DNA of 64,000 bases. It comes from Mycobacterium sp. AT1 (GTDB taxonomy: Bacteria > Actinomycetota > Actinomycetes > Mycobacteriales > Mycobacteriaceae). The notes under the pieces were generated by a model that did not search any database, was not told the DNA's origin, and saw nothing but the letters and a program-made list of their open reading frames with translations. The stretch's first letter is position 1, and the number at the start of each line of letters is the position of its first letter. Made by a program: the position numbers and the translations under genes. The DNA lies in NCBI RefSeq assembly GCF_002043095.1, contig NZ_MVOC01000044.1:134910-198909 (forward strand), in the 5' to 3' direction. This document shows, in pieces, positions 7,450-15,780 of the stretch.

Positions 7450-8367
7450 TCAACTCCTCCTCATCCAGTCCAGTGGGTCGCCCGTGCCCGCAAACAGGCC
7501 GTGCCGGTTGAGCATCGACCGGGTCAGCTCCCGCCGATGCGCCGAATAGACCAACACGTGCGCGACGATGCCGTAGAGCTGAAACGACTCGGGCGGATCG
7601 CACAGCGCGTCGATGACGGTGTCGCCCAACCGTCCTCGTTCGGCATGGTCGGCCACCATCGACGTCCAGCGCGTCGCGACCGCGGCGTGGTCGGCCGCGA
7701 GCGTTGTCGCCAAACGCAATTCGGGGCGACGAGGTTGGTCGAGTCCTTCGATGCTGGCGAGCCACACCTCCTTCGTCCACACGGCGGCCCCGAGTACAGC
7801 GCCGACGCTGGGTTCGGGGCCGTCCCAGTCGAGCACCATCTGCCCGGGCGAAACATGCTCCCGCCATTGGTCTTCGGTGAGCTCGCGGGCCCTTTCGATC
7901 AGGTACGCCGTGTCGGCGACGTCGTGGGCCACCATCAGCTGGGACACCTCGGGCGTGACGGCATCGTCGGCGCTGGTCAGCCACAGCGACTCCGGTGGAT
8001 GGAAGTGCAGGCCGTTGGGCGCGGCCAACCGGAAGTCCACCTCGGCGGCGCGCGACGGGGGCACGCCGAACGAGCGCCGAAAGGCACGCGAGAACACCTC
8101 CGGTGACGACCAGCCTTCCTCGGCGGCCACCGCGGCAACGCCTTCCCCGCGCTGTAGTCGCCACGCGGCGCGTTCGAGCATGACCCGGCGCCGTATCGCG
8201 GCGGGCGGCTCACCGGCGAGGCGACTGACCTGACGGGAGAAGTGAAACTCCGACGAGTGGCTTCGGCGGGCCATCTCGGCGACGTCGGTGTTGCCGCCGT
8301 CGACGACGGCGTCGAGGAGCTCGCGCAGCCGGTCGCGTCGTCCCGGGGGCAGTTCGGTCACAGTCAC
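7450..8367 (-). CDS. AraC-type HTH regulator fused to a DinB-like domain
   Basis: 305 residues. N-terminal two-helix-turn-helix AraC module (about residues 10-110): FHFSRQVSRLAGEPPAAIRR and EGWSSPEVFSRAFRRSFGVP are the two HTH units. The C-terminal part (about 130-300) is helical with a DinB/YfiT-like look (LIERARELTEDQWREHVSPG, SFQLYGIVAHVLVYSAHRRE), a domain often found behind AraC HTHs in actinobacteria. It probably regulates the RibD-like gene with which it forms a two-gene operon, or the divergent acyl-CoA dehydrogenase pair across the 73-base gap. Target unknown. Confidence 0.8.
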   Translation of the reverse strand: MTVTELPPGRRDRLRELLDAVVDGGNTDVAEMARRSHSSEFHFSRQVSRLAGEPPAAIRRRVMLERAAWRLQRGEGVAAVAAEEGWSSPEVFSRAFRRSFGVPPSRAAEVDFRLAAPNGLHFHPPESLWLTSADDAVTPEVSQLMVAHDVADTAYLIERARELTEDQWREHVSPGQMVLDWDGPEPSVGAVLGAAVWTKEVWLASIEGLDQPRRPELRLATTLAADHAAVATRWTSMVADHAERGRLGDTVIDALCDPPESFQLYGIVAHVLVYSAHRRELTRSMLNRHGLFAGTGDPLDWMRRS

Positions 8368-8440
8368 CGAGTATGGCCGCGCCGCGCAGCAGGCGACATG
8401 ACGATTCCTGCTCTGTCACCGCACTAGACTCGGCTCTCCA

Positions 8441-9604
8441 GTGAGCGAATTCGCAGCGTTGCGTGCCGACGACGCCGAACTGGCCGGGCTCCGCTCGGCA
8501 GTCCGGGCGTTCCTGGCCGCCGATCGGGAGACCTTCGGGTGGACGCCCGCCGTGGACTGCTGGTTGTCCAGCTGGGACACCGCCTTCAGCACGAGGCTCG
8601 CCGAGGCCGGGTTCATCGGGCTGACCATCCCCACCGAATATGGCGGCCGGGCACCGGCCGACGGCACCGGCTACCTGCATCGCTACGTCGTCACCGAGGA
8701 ACTGCTTGCCCACGGCGCGCCCGTCGGGGCGCATTGGATCGCCGACCGTCAGGTCGCCCCCGGCCTGCTGGCGTACGGGACCGAGGAGCAGCGTCGCCGA
8801 CTCCTGCCGCGGATCGCCGCGGGGCAGCTGTACTCCGCGATCGGCATGAGCGAACACGGCGCAGGTTCGGATCTCGCGGCCGTTCAGTCGAGGGCGACGC
8901 GCACCGACGACGGCTGGCTTCTCAACGGCACGAAGGTGTGGACCAGCGGCGCGCACCTTGCACACCAGATCGTCGTGCTGGCCCGCACCAGCCCGCTCGA
9001 TCCCGACCATCGGCACGCCGGCTTCAGTCAGTTCGTCGTGCCGACCGACCTGCCGGGAATCACGATCAGTCCCATCGTCCTGATGAACGGCGAGCACCAC
9101 TTCAACGAGGTGCAGTTCGACGACGTTCGGCTCACCGACGGCGACGTGCTCGGCGAGATCGGCGCCGGATGGCACCAGGTCACGTCCGAGTTGGGATTCG
9201 AACGCAGTGGCCCCGAACGCATTCTGTCCACGGCCACGATGCTGTTCGAGGTCGTCAAGGCCCTTGGTCGCAGGGACGTCGACGACCGGACCGCCGCCGC
9301 GGTCGGCGACCTCGTCGGGAGGATGATCGCGCTGCGGCAGATGTCGGTGTCGGTGGCCCGCGCACTGACAGCCGGCCAGGACGCCAACACCCGGGCGGCG
9401 ATGGTCAAGGACCTGGGCACCCGGTTCGAACAGGACTCGGTGGAACTCGCCGCCGACCTGATCGACGGCGTCTACGGACCCGAGGGCGCCCGGCTGCGCG
9501 CGATGTTGGCCGTCGCCAGGGTGCATTCACCGCTGTTCACGCTTCGCGGCGGCACCAACGAAGTGCTCCGCGGCATCGTGGCGCGGGGGGCGAGGGCGAC
9601 GTGA
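8441..9604 (+). CDS. acyl-CoA dehydrogenase, catalytic-type subunit of a pair
   Basis: 387-residue acyl-CoA dehydrogenase with all three domains: N-terminal helical part, middle beta domain (IGMSEHGAGSDLAAVQSRAT, LLNGTKVWTSGA) and C-terminal helical domain ending LRGGTNEVLRGIVARG. The usual C-terminal EGT base is GGT here. A glutamate in GFERSGPERIL lies where isovaleryl-type enzymes place theirs (family inference). GTG 8441 is the annotated start, shortly after TAGACT, a possible -10. It overlaps the next acyl-CoA dehydrogenase by 4 bases (GTGA). Two-gene pairs like this form alpha2beta2 enzymes in mycobacteria, as in the FadE17/FadE18 and FadE28/FadE29 systems that act on bulky or steroid side-chain thioesters. 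Confidence 0.87.
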   Translation: MSEFAALRADDAELAGLRSAVRAFLAADRETFGWTPAVDCWLSSWDTAFSTRLAEAGFIGLTIPTEYGGRAPADGTGYLHRYVVTEELLAHGAPVGAHWIADRQVAPGLLAYGTEEQRRRLLPRIAAGQLYSAIGMSEHGAGSDLAAVQSRATRTDDGWLLNGTKVWTSGAHLAHQIVVLARTSPLDPDHRHAGFSQFVVPTDLPGITISPIVLMNGEHHFNEVQFDDVRLTDGDVLGEIGAGWHQVTSELGFERSGPERILSTATMLFEVVKALGRRDVDDRTAAAVGDLVGRMIALRQMSVSVARALTAGQDANTRAAMVKDLGTRFEQDSVELAADLIDGVYGPEGARLRAMLAVARVHSPLFTLRGGTNEVLRGIVARGARAT

Positions 9605-10623
9605 ATGACGAACTCAGGGCGCTCGTCGAGGAGATCGGCCGCCGCTCGTTCGACGCGCGGGTGGGCAGGCACGGGTTGCCGGAACGCCTCGACTCCGAGC
9701 TGTGGCAGGTCCTGGAGACCTCGGGACTGACCAGGCTGACGACCGAGCAGGGCGCGGATCCAGCCGACGCCGCGGTCGTACTCGGCGGGTTGGCCCGCTA
9801 CGCGGCGGCCGTGCCCATCGCCGAAACCGACGTGCTTGCAACGTGGTTGGCGGGTCAGGCGGACCTGCCGATCCCCGCCGACGGCCCACTGACGGTCGCG
9901 ATCGCCGACGTCGACCCCAACGGCAACCGGGTCACGGGCACCGCACACGACGTGCCGTGGCCCGACGCGGGGCCGGTGGTGCTCGCCGCCAGCTCGGCCG
10001 ACGCCACCTTCGTCGCGGTGCTCGCGCCGGGGTCGACCACCTCCACGCACAACCTGGCCGGTGAGCCGCGCGGGGACGTGCCGTTCGATCTGTCGTCGAC
10101 CGACGTCGTCAGGCTTTCCCCTTCTGTCGCAGACGAATTGGTGCGGCGAGGCGCGTGGGCGCGGTGCGTGCAGATCGTCGGTGCCTTTGACGCGGCAGCG
10201 CTTCTGACGGCCGCCCACATCGGCGAGCGCGTCCAGTTCGGCCGCCCCCTCGCAACGTTCCAAGCCGTCCAGCATTCGATGGCCAACCTCCTGGGCGAGG
10301 TCGAAACAAGCCGAGCGGCAACGAATTTGGCGACGTTCGCGGCGTTTGACCATGGCTTCGACAGCCCAGAGGCCGACTACGCGGTGACGGCGGCGAAGGT
10401 TGCGGTGGGCCGTGCCGTCGCCCCAGTCACCACGATCGCCCACCAGCTGCACGGCGCCATCGGGGTGACACTGGAACATCAGCTGTGGTTGGCGACCATG
10501 CGAGCGCGCAGCTGGGCCGACGAGTTCGGTTCCACGGGTTGGCATGCCACCCGCCTCGGCCGGATGGCGCTGGCGGCCGACGATCCGTGGAACCTCGTCG
10601 TCGGCCCTGCCCCGCGCATCTAG
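9601..10623 (+). CDS. acyl-CoA dehydrogenase, partner subunit
   Basis: 340-residue divergent acyl-CoA dehydrogenase. The C-terminal helical domain is recognisable (HIGERVQFGRPLATFQAVQH, LHGAIGVTLEHQLWLATMRA), while the N-terminal and middle parts are short and lack the TEPxxGSD-type flavin loop. This is typical of the non-catalytic or FAD-sharing beta subunit of heteromeric mycobacterial enzymes. Start GTG 9601 overlaps the stop of the preceding subunit (GTGA), implying coupled synthesis in equal amounts. The stop overlaps the convergent nat gene at CTAG (10620-10623). Confidence 0.85.
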   Translation: MNDELRALVEEIGRRSFDARVGRHGLPERLDSELWQVLETSGLTRLTTEQGADPADAAVVLGGLARYAAAVPIAETDVLATWLAGQADLPIPADGPLTVAIADVDPNGNRVTGTAHDVPWPDAGPVVLAASSADATFVAVLAPGSTTSTHNLAGEPRGDVPFDLSSTDVVRLSPSVADELVRRGAWARCVQIVGAFDAAALLTAAHIGERVQFGRPLATFQAVQHSMANLLGEVETSRAATNLATFAAFDHGFDSPEADYAVTAAKVAVGRAVAPVTTIAHQLHGAIGVTLEHQLWLATMRARSWADEFGSTGWHATRLGRMALAADDPWNLVVGPAPRI

Positions 10624-11471
10624 GAGTCGAGAAGCTGGCCCACCCTGGTCAGCACCACGTCCGGTGCCGCCACGTCGGTCAGATCGATGCCGAAGGTGTT
10701 GGCCAGCGCGTCGACGACTTGGTCGGCGGTGTCGAAGCGGGTCTTCTCCGTCGCCCCGGCCCGATGAACGGCGAGGTTGCGGCCGCGCAGGTTCCATCGA
10801 GCGTCGTCGGTCACCAGCGCTGCGGTCAAGCCCGTGACGAAGTGCGACGTGGGGTGGGTCGAGACGTACCAACTGCCGACTTCGAGATCGATTCGGGGCT
10901 GCGGCTTCTCGGTGAACTCGTAGAGCGCCTGCCACGTCCCACGCACCTGCGCCTCCAACACCAATCCCTCACTGCCCTCGGTCAGGCGGTAGGGCTCGTG
11001 TCGGGTCGGTTGCTCCAGGCCCACCGTCAGGTCGATCGGCGAGGTCAGCGTCTGCCCACCGAATCCGACGTCGACCAGCCGGCGTCCCGCGACGCCGGGC
11101 ACCGTCACCGCGAGCACCTGGTGCGTCCGCGCAGGCAGGGGGCCGCCCGGCTCGCTCATCCACACCACGCGCCCGGCGCACCGGTCCACGCCGTAGCCGA
11201 GCCGTTCGAGGACGTAGCCAAGCAAGCCGTTGTGCTCGTAGCAGTAGCCGCCGCGGCGCCGGTGCACCAGCTTGTCCACCAGCGCGGCAGCACCCAGGTC
11301 GAAGACGGGCACCCCGAAGACGGGGTCGAGGTTCTCGAACGGAATCGACCGGTTGTGGGCGGCGACGAGCTCGGCAAGCACGTCGCCGGTCGGGTCCGCC
11401 GGCCCGCGGTAGCCGATCCGGGCGAAGTAGGCCGTCAGGTCGACGTCGGTCACGACTCGATCATCCGTCAT
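10620..11471 (-). CDS. nat: arylamine N-acetyltransferase
   Basis: 283-residue cytoplasmic arylamine N-acetyltransferase that moves an acetyl or propionyl group from CoA to arylamines and hydrazines. The catalytic triad is visible: C77 in RRGGYCYEHN, H117 in PARTHQVL and D134 in RLVDVGFGG. Length matches mycobacterial NAT (about 275-283). In M. tuberculosis nat sits with steroid ring-degradation genes; here it is alone, beside an acyl-CoA dehydrogenase pair. ATG 11471 is preferred over GTG 11486 because it starts immediately before the conserved first helix. Only 42 bases separate it from the divergent secreted-protein gene. Confidence 0.94.
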   Translation of the reverse strand: MTDDRVVTDVDLTAYFARIGYRGPADPTGDVLAELVAAHNRSIPFENLDPVFGVPVFDLGAAALVDKLVHRRRGGYCYEHNGLLGYVLERLGYGVDRCAGRVVWMSEPGGPLPARTHQVLAVTVPGVAGRRLVDVGFGGQTLTSPIDLTVGLEQPTRHEPYRLTEGSEGLVLEAQVRGTWQALYEFTEKPQPRIDLEVGSWYVSTHPTSHFVTGLTAALVTDDARWNLRGRNLAVHRAGATEKTRFDTADQVVDALANTFGIDLTDVAAPDVVLTRVGQLLDS

Positions 11472-11502
11472 GACTACATGCTGCACTTTCGTCGACCGGA
11501 AC

Positions 11503-11508
11503 TATGGT
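11503..11508 (+). promoter_or_regulatory. possible -10 box for a leaderless transcript
   Basis: TATGGT lies six bases before ATG 11514, so transcription would begin at or next to the start codon. Leaderless transcripts are common in mycobacteria. The call rests on spacing and similarity to the -10 consensus only. Confidence 0.35.
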
Positions 11509-11513
11509 TAGTC

Positions 11514-12011
11514 ATGATGAAATTGACGCCGACGACATGGTTCGCCGTCGCGACGGCCCTCGTGACCTCGGCGGTGGTGACCACTCCGGCTGCCGGCGCC
11601 GCCCCAGGAACGGCGAGCTCGCCGATGCCGATGTCCGGCCAGTGGCGCGCGTGTGACTTCTCGAAGTTGAAGTCGGTCGACGCGGTGGGCGACGCGCGAC
11701 CCGTCGCGCACATCCGCACCGACGGCTCCGGCACGCTCGTCGCGACGGTCGACGTGGCGACCGCCGTGCCGAACACCCGTTACGACGTTCGGGTGATCCA
11801 GATGCCTCGCCCGTCGCTCGGGTGTGGCCCCGGCGCGCCGGGCGTGGTCACCGGCACGCTGCAAACCGATGCGATCGGCGGCGGCTCGACGACCTTCGGT
11901 GGTCCGGTCGCGAGCGGCGCGACCGGAGCCTGGGTGGTTCTCGAGCGACCGTCGCCATACAGGCAGGTCCCGGCAGAGTTCTACACCACGGAGTTCATCG
12001 CGTCCGTCTGA
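11514..12011 (+). CDS. small secreted protein of unknown function
   Basis: 165 residues with a clear signal peptide (hydrophobic stretch to about residue 28, TTPAAGAAPG cleavage region). The mature part is beta-rich with two cysteines (WRACDF and LGCGPG) that could form a disulfide, and contains GSGTLVATVDVATAVPNTRY and WVVLERPSPYRQVPAEFYTT. It resembles conserved mycobacterial exported hypotheticals; I cannot name a family. It is divergent from nat and 72 bases upstream of the acyltransferase operon, from which a KstR-type box separates it. Two in-frame ATGs (11514 and 11517) are equally possible starts. Confidence 0.75.
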   Translation: MMKLTPTTWFAVATALVTSAVVTTPAAGAAPGTASSPMPMSGQWRACDFSKLKSVDAVGDARPVAHIRTDGSGTLVATVDVATAVPNTRYDVRVIQMPRPSLGCGPGAPGVVTGTLQTDAIGGGSTTFGGPVASGATGAWVVLERPSPYRQVPAEFYTTEFIASV

Positions 12012-12050
12012 GGATTACCGCGTCCGAGGGTGCCCCGGGTAACCTGGAAC

Positions 12051-12064
12051 TAGAACACGTTCCA
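12051..12064. promoter_or_regulatory. KstR-type operator
   Basis: TAGAACACGTTCCA fits the published KstR consensus TnnAACnnGTTnnA exactly, within the larger dyad TGGAAC-N8-GTTCCA (12045-12064). It lies 20 bases before the GTG of the acyltransferase gene that heads the fadD12-lipO operon. KstR is the TetR repressor of cholesterol catabolism genes in mycobacteria. Its gene is not in this window. Confidence 0.7.
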
Positions 12065-12083
12065 CTTTCCGCAGGGAGCACCC

Positions 12084-12905
12084 GTGAACGCGAACGACAC
12101 CGATCCGGTCGACATCGAACCCACCGCCGTCACGAAGTGGGATCCTGGCCTCACCGAACGCGTGATGGGCATTCTCCGCCCGCTCGTCAAGGGCTACCAC
12201 CGCGCCGAAGTGCGCGGGCTCGACGACTTCCCCAAGGGCGGCGCCCTGGTGGTCGGCAACCATTCGGGCGGGCTGTTCGCGATGGACGTCCCCGTGTTCG
12301 CGACGGGCTTCTACGAGAAGTTCGGCTTCGACCGCCCGGTCTACACGCTGAGCCACGACATCATCTTCACCGGCCCGACCGGCGACTTCTTCCGCAAGAC
12401 CGGCTTCATCCCCGCCAACCACGAGAACGCCGACGAAGCACTGCGCTCCGGTGGCGTGGTGGTCGTCTTCCCCGGGGGCGACTACGACGTCTACCGGCCG
12501 ACGCGGTCCGAGAGCAAGATCGACTTCGGTGGACGCACCGGATACGTGCGCGCCGCGATCAACGCCGGGGTGCCGATCGTGCCGTCGGTGTCGATCGGGG
12601 GCCAGGAGGCGCAACTGTTCCTGTCGCGCGGCGAGGGGATGGCCAAGGCGCTCCGCCTCGACAAGCTGCTGCGCGTCAAGATCCTGCCGATCTCCTTCGG
12701 ATTCCCGTTCGGACTCTCGGCCGTGCTACCGGTCAACGTGCCGCTGCCGACGAAGATCGTCACGCAGGTGCTGCCTCCGATCGACGTCGTCGCGATGTTC
12801 GGCGAAGAACCAGACGTCGACGAGGTCGACGCGCACGTGCGTCAGGTCATGCAGCAGGCACTCGACGAGTTGGCCAAACAACGCCGACTCCCCGTGCTGG
12901 GCTGA
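12084..12905 (+). CDS. lysophospholipid/glycerolipid acyltransferase (PlsC-like), Rv1428c type
   Basis: 273 residues of the LPLAT/PlsC-like superfamily that acylate glycerolipid-type acceptors at the membrane. Motif block 1 is GALVVGNHSGGLFAMDVPVF, where NH is kept but the usual HX4D spacing is altered; block 3 is VVVFPGGDYDVYRPT (FPG), and IVPSVSIGGQEA is the downstream block. The family around Rv1428c has this altered block 1. It begins with GTG 12084 behind GCAGGGAG and is the first gene of a three-gene operon with fadD12 (6-base gap) and lipO. Order and likely KstR control match the M. tuberculosis Rv1428c-fadD12-lipO locus. Acyl acceptor unknown. Confidence 0.82.
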   Translation: MNANDTDPVDIEPTAVTKWDPGLTERVMGILRPLVKGYHRAEVRGLDDFPKGGALVVGNHSGGLFAMDVPVFATGFYEKFGFDRPVYTLSHDIIFTGPTGDFFRKTGFIPANHENADEALRSGGVVVVFPGGDYDVYRPTRSESKIDFGGRTGYVRAAINAGVPIVPSVSIGGQEAQLFLSRGEGMAKALRLDKLLRVKILPISFGFPFGLSAVLPVNVPLPTKIVTQVLPPIDVVAMFGEEPDVDEVDAHVRQVMQQALDELAKQRRLPVLG

Positions 12906-12911
12906 CGGCCC

Positions 12912-14555
12912 ATGGCGCTGACCGACCCGTTCACCAGCACCCTTGGCCTGCTGTCGACGATGGCGCGCGCGGGCGTCATCGCGCCCCTGCGCCCGGACAA
13001 GTACCTGCGCATCGGCGCCGCCATGGCACGCGAGAACATGGGCATCACATCGGGTTTCGCCAGCGCGGCCCAGCGGTGTCCCGACCGTCCCGCCCTCGTC
13101 GACGAGATCGGCACTCTGACGTGGCGTGACGTCGACCAACGGGCCGACGCCTTCGCCGCCGCGCTTCAGGCCCTGCCAGGCGGCGCGCCGCAGACGATCG
13201 GCATCATGGCGCGCAACCACCGCGGCTTCGTCGAGTCGTTGATCGCCGCCAATCGCATCGGCGCCGACGTGTTACTGCTCAACACCTCTTTCGCGGGACC
13301 CGCTCTCGCCGAAGTCGTTTCGCGCGAAGGGGTGGACGCCGTCGTCTTCGACGAGGAGTTCACTCCGACGGTCGAGCAGGCCCTGGCGGACCGTCCCGAC
13401 GCGGTCCGGATCGTCGCGTGGCGTGACACCGAAGGGCACGACCTGTCGGTCGAGACCATGATCGGCGCGCACTACGGCAGACAACCGAAACGGGCCAGCG
13501 CCAAGTCCAAGGTGATCCTGCTGACCTCGGGCACGACGGGAACTCCCAAGGGCGCCAGCCACTCCGGTGGCAGCCCACAGACGCTCAAGGGCATTCTGGA
13601 CCGCACCCCGTGGCGGACCGAGGAGGTCACCGTCGTCGTGGCCCCGATGTTCCACGCCTGGGGTTTCGCGCAGTTGGCGTTCTCCGCGATGATGGCGTGC
13701 ACCATCGTCACCCGGCGCAAGTTCGACCCGGAGGCGACGCTGAAGCTCGTCGACCGCCATCAGGCGACCGGATTGTGCGTCGTCCCAGTCATGTTCGATC
13801 GCATCATGGCCCTGCCCGAGGACGTGCTCTCGCGCTACAGCGGGCGCTCGCTGCGGTTCGCGGCAGCATCGGGTTCCCGGATGAACCCCGACGTGGTGAC
13901 CGCGTTCATGGACCGCTTCGGCGACGTCGTCTACAACAACTACAACGCGACCGAGGCGGGCATGATCGCCACGGCGACGCCAGCCGACCTGCGCGCCGCA
14001 CCGGATACCGCGGGAAAGCCGGCCGAGGGCACCAATATTCGCATTCTCGACGCCGAGCGTCGGGAGGTGCCCACCGGTGAGGTCGGCACCATCTTCGTGC
14101 GCAACTCGACGCAGTTCGACGGCTATACCAAGGGGTCCACCGACAAGGAAAGAGCCTTCGAGGGCGATCATATGAGCTCAGGCGACGTCGGGTACCTCGA
14201 CGCCAACGGTCGTCTCTTCGTCGTCGGCCGCGACGACGAGATGATCGTCTCTGGCGGCGAGAACGTCTACCCCATCGAGGTCGAGAAGGTCCTCGCGGCT
14301 CATCCGGCGGTGTCGGAGGCCTCGGTCCTCGGCGTCGACGACGCGGAGTTCGGGCAACGACTCGCGGCCTTCGTGGTGTTGAGCGACGGGTCCGCGACGC
14401 CGGACGACCTCAAGGCGCACGTCAAGAAGAACCTGGCGAACTACAAGGTGCCGCGCAGCATCACAGTGCTGGAGAGTTTGCCGCGTGGCAGTACGGGAAA
14501 GATCGTTCGTCGTGATCTCCACGCACTTCTCGAAACGGACGGCAATGCGACGTAG
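12912..14555 (+). CDS. fadD12: fatty-acyl-CoA/AMP ligase FadD12
   Basis: 547-residue ANL-superfamily adenylating enzyme activating a fatty acid to acyl-CoA via acyl-AMP. The P-loop is ILLTSGTTGTPKG near residue 205, the A5 motif NNYNATEAG near 345, A7 SGDVGYLDANGRLFVVGRDD near 420, the hinge/A8 MIVSGGENVYPIEVE, and the catalytic lysine region GKIVRR near the C-terminus. Placement between the Rv1428c-type acyltransferase and a LipO-type esterase identifies it as the FadD12 ortholog. The downstream esterase start lies within its last codons. Confidence 0.9.
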   Translation: MALTDPFTSTLGLLSTMARAGVIAPLRPDKYLRIGAAMARENMGITSGFASAAQRCPDRPALVDEIGTLTWRDVDQRADAFAAALQALPGGAPQTIGIMARNHRGFVESLIAANRIGADVLLLNTSFAGPALAEVVSREGVDAVVFDEEFTPTVEQALADRPDAVRIVAWRDTEGHDLSVETMIGAHYGRQPKRASAKSKVILLTSGTTGTPKGASHSGGSPQTLKGILDRTPWRTEEVTVVVAPMFHAWGFAQLAFSAMMACTIVTRRKFDPEATLKLVDRHQATGLCVVPVMFDRIMALPEDVLSRYSGRSLRFAAASGSRMNPDVVTAFMDRFGDVVYNNYNATEAGMIATATPADLRAAPDTAGKPAEGTNIRILDAERREVPTGEVGTIFVRNSTQFDGYTKGSTDKERAFEGDHMSSGDVGYLDANGRLFVVGRDDEMIVSGGENVYPIEVEKVLAAHPAVSEASVLGVDDAEFGQRLAAFVVLSDGSATPDDLKAHVKKNLANYKVPRSITVLESLPRGSTGKIVRRDLHALLETDGNAT

Positions 14556-15762
14556 GCACCCACTGCTGCGCTCCGTCGCCGAACTGCTCAACGCCGCCAA
14601 CGCCGTCCAGCCGCTGGGCCGCGAGGGCTACGTCACCATTCCGGTGTTCTTCCTCGGCTGGCCGACGGGCGAGGCAGCGCCGGTGGTGGCCGGCGCGTCG
14701 ATGCTCGACGCGGCGCGACGCGGGCTGCGCGGCGACTTCGCAGGCACGCGCGGCAAGGTTGCGCTGGGGTTGACCGCATTGTCGTGGGCGGCACTGGGTT
14801 TCGTTTACTACCGAAACGCGAAGTCGCAGGAGTGCTTCGAAGGCCCGCTTCGGGAGACCCTTGGCGTCGACTACGCCGACATCGCCGCCGAGGAGCGGCG
14901 CCGTCGTCGCGGTGGCGTGCTGCGGACGTCCTGGGCCCGGCGGCAATACGTGAAGAAGGACGACGTCATCCGGTACGGTCCGCACCGCGCCAACGTCGCC
15001 GACGTCTGGCACCGCGGCGACCTGCCCCGCGACGGCAAGGCACCCGTCCTGCTCCAGGTGCCCGGCGGCGCCTGGGCGATCGGGATGCGCCGTCCGCAGG
15101 CTTATCCGCTGATGACGCACATGGCCGAACGCGGCTGGATCATCGTCTCGATGGCGTACCGGGTCAGCCCGCGCAACACCTGGCCGGCCCACATCGTCGA
15201 CGTCAAGCGGGCGTTGGCGTGGATCAAGGAGAACATCGCCGACCACGGCGGCGACCCGGGCTTCGTCGCCATCACGGGCGGATCCGCGGGTGGACATTTG
15301 ACGGCGTTGGCGGCTTTGACCCCCAACGACCCGCAGTGGCAACCGGGTTTCGAGGACGCCGACACCTCCGTGGTGGCCGCGGTGCCAATCTACGGCCGCT
15401 ACGACTGGTTCACCAGAGAGGGCAGCGGCCGGCCCGAGTTCATCGCCATTCTGCAGCGCTACATCGTCAAGAAGCGGTTCACCGAACACCGCGCGGTATA
15501 CCGCGACGCGTCGCCCATCACGAAGGTGCGGGCCGACGCGCCACCGTTCTTCGTGTTGCACGGCACCGACGACTCGATCATCCCGGTGCAGGAGGGACGC
15601 GCGTTCGTCGAGGCGCTGAAGAAGGCGTCGGACAGTCCGGTTGCCTACGCCGAGATCCCGCACGCCCAGCACGCTTTCGACTTCTTCGGTTCACCGCACG
15701 GGGACTACACCGCGACGGCCGTCGCGCACTTCCTGGACTGGGTGAAGGCCAAACGCGGCTAG
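14545..15762 (+). CDS. lipO: LipO-type alpha/beta-hydrolase esterase
   Basis: 405-residue carboxylesterase of the hormone-sensitive-lipase-like group. The oxyanion region VPGGAWAIGMRR, nucleophile elbow ITGGSAGGHL (serine near residue 250), acid in LHGTDDSIIP and base in HAQHAFDFFG are visible. A hydrophobic segment near residues 65-90 (ALGLTALSWAALGFVYY) suggests membrane association. ATG 14545 lies inside the end of fadD12 (stop 14555), giving an 11-base overlap; a longer open frame exists upstream but lies within fadD12. Third gene of the putative KstR-controlled operon. Confidence 0.87.
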   Translation: MRRRHPLLRSVAELLNAANAVQPLGREGYVTIPVFFLGWPTGEAAPVVAGASMLDAARRGLRGDFAGTRGKVALGLTALSWAALGFVYYRNAKSQECFEGPLRETLGVDYADIAAEERRRRRGGVLRTSWARRQYVKKDDVIRYGPHRANVADVWHRGDLPRDGKAPVLLQVPGGAWAIGMRRPQAYPLMTHMAERGWIIVSMAYRVSPRNTWPAHIVDVKRALAWIKENIADHGGDPGFVAITGGSAGGHLTALAALTPNDPQWQPGFEDADTSVVAAVPIYGRYDWFTREGSGRPEFIAILQRYIVKKRFTEHRAVYRDASPITKVRADAPPFFVLHGTDDSIIPVQEGRAFVEALKKASDSPVAYAEIPHAQHAFDFFGSPHGDYTATAVAHFLDWVKAKRG

Positions 15763-15780
15763 CTCAGGGTAAGACCCGGG

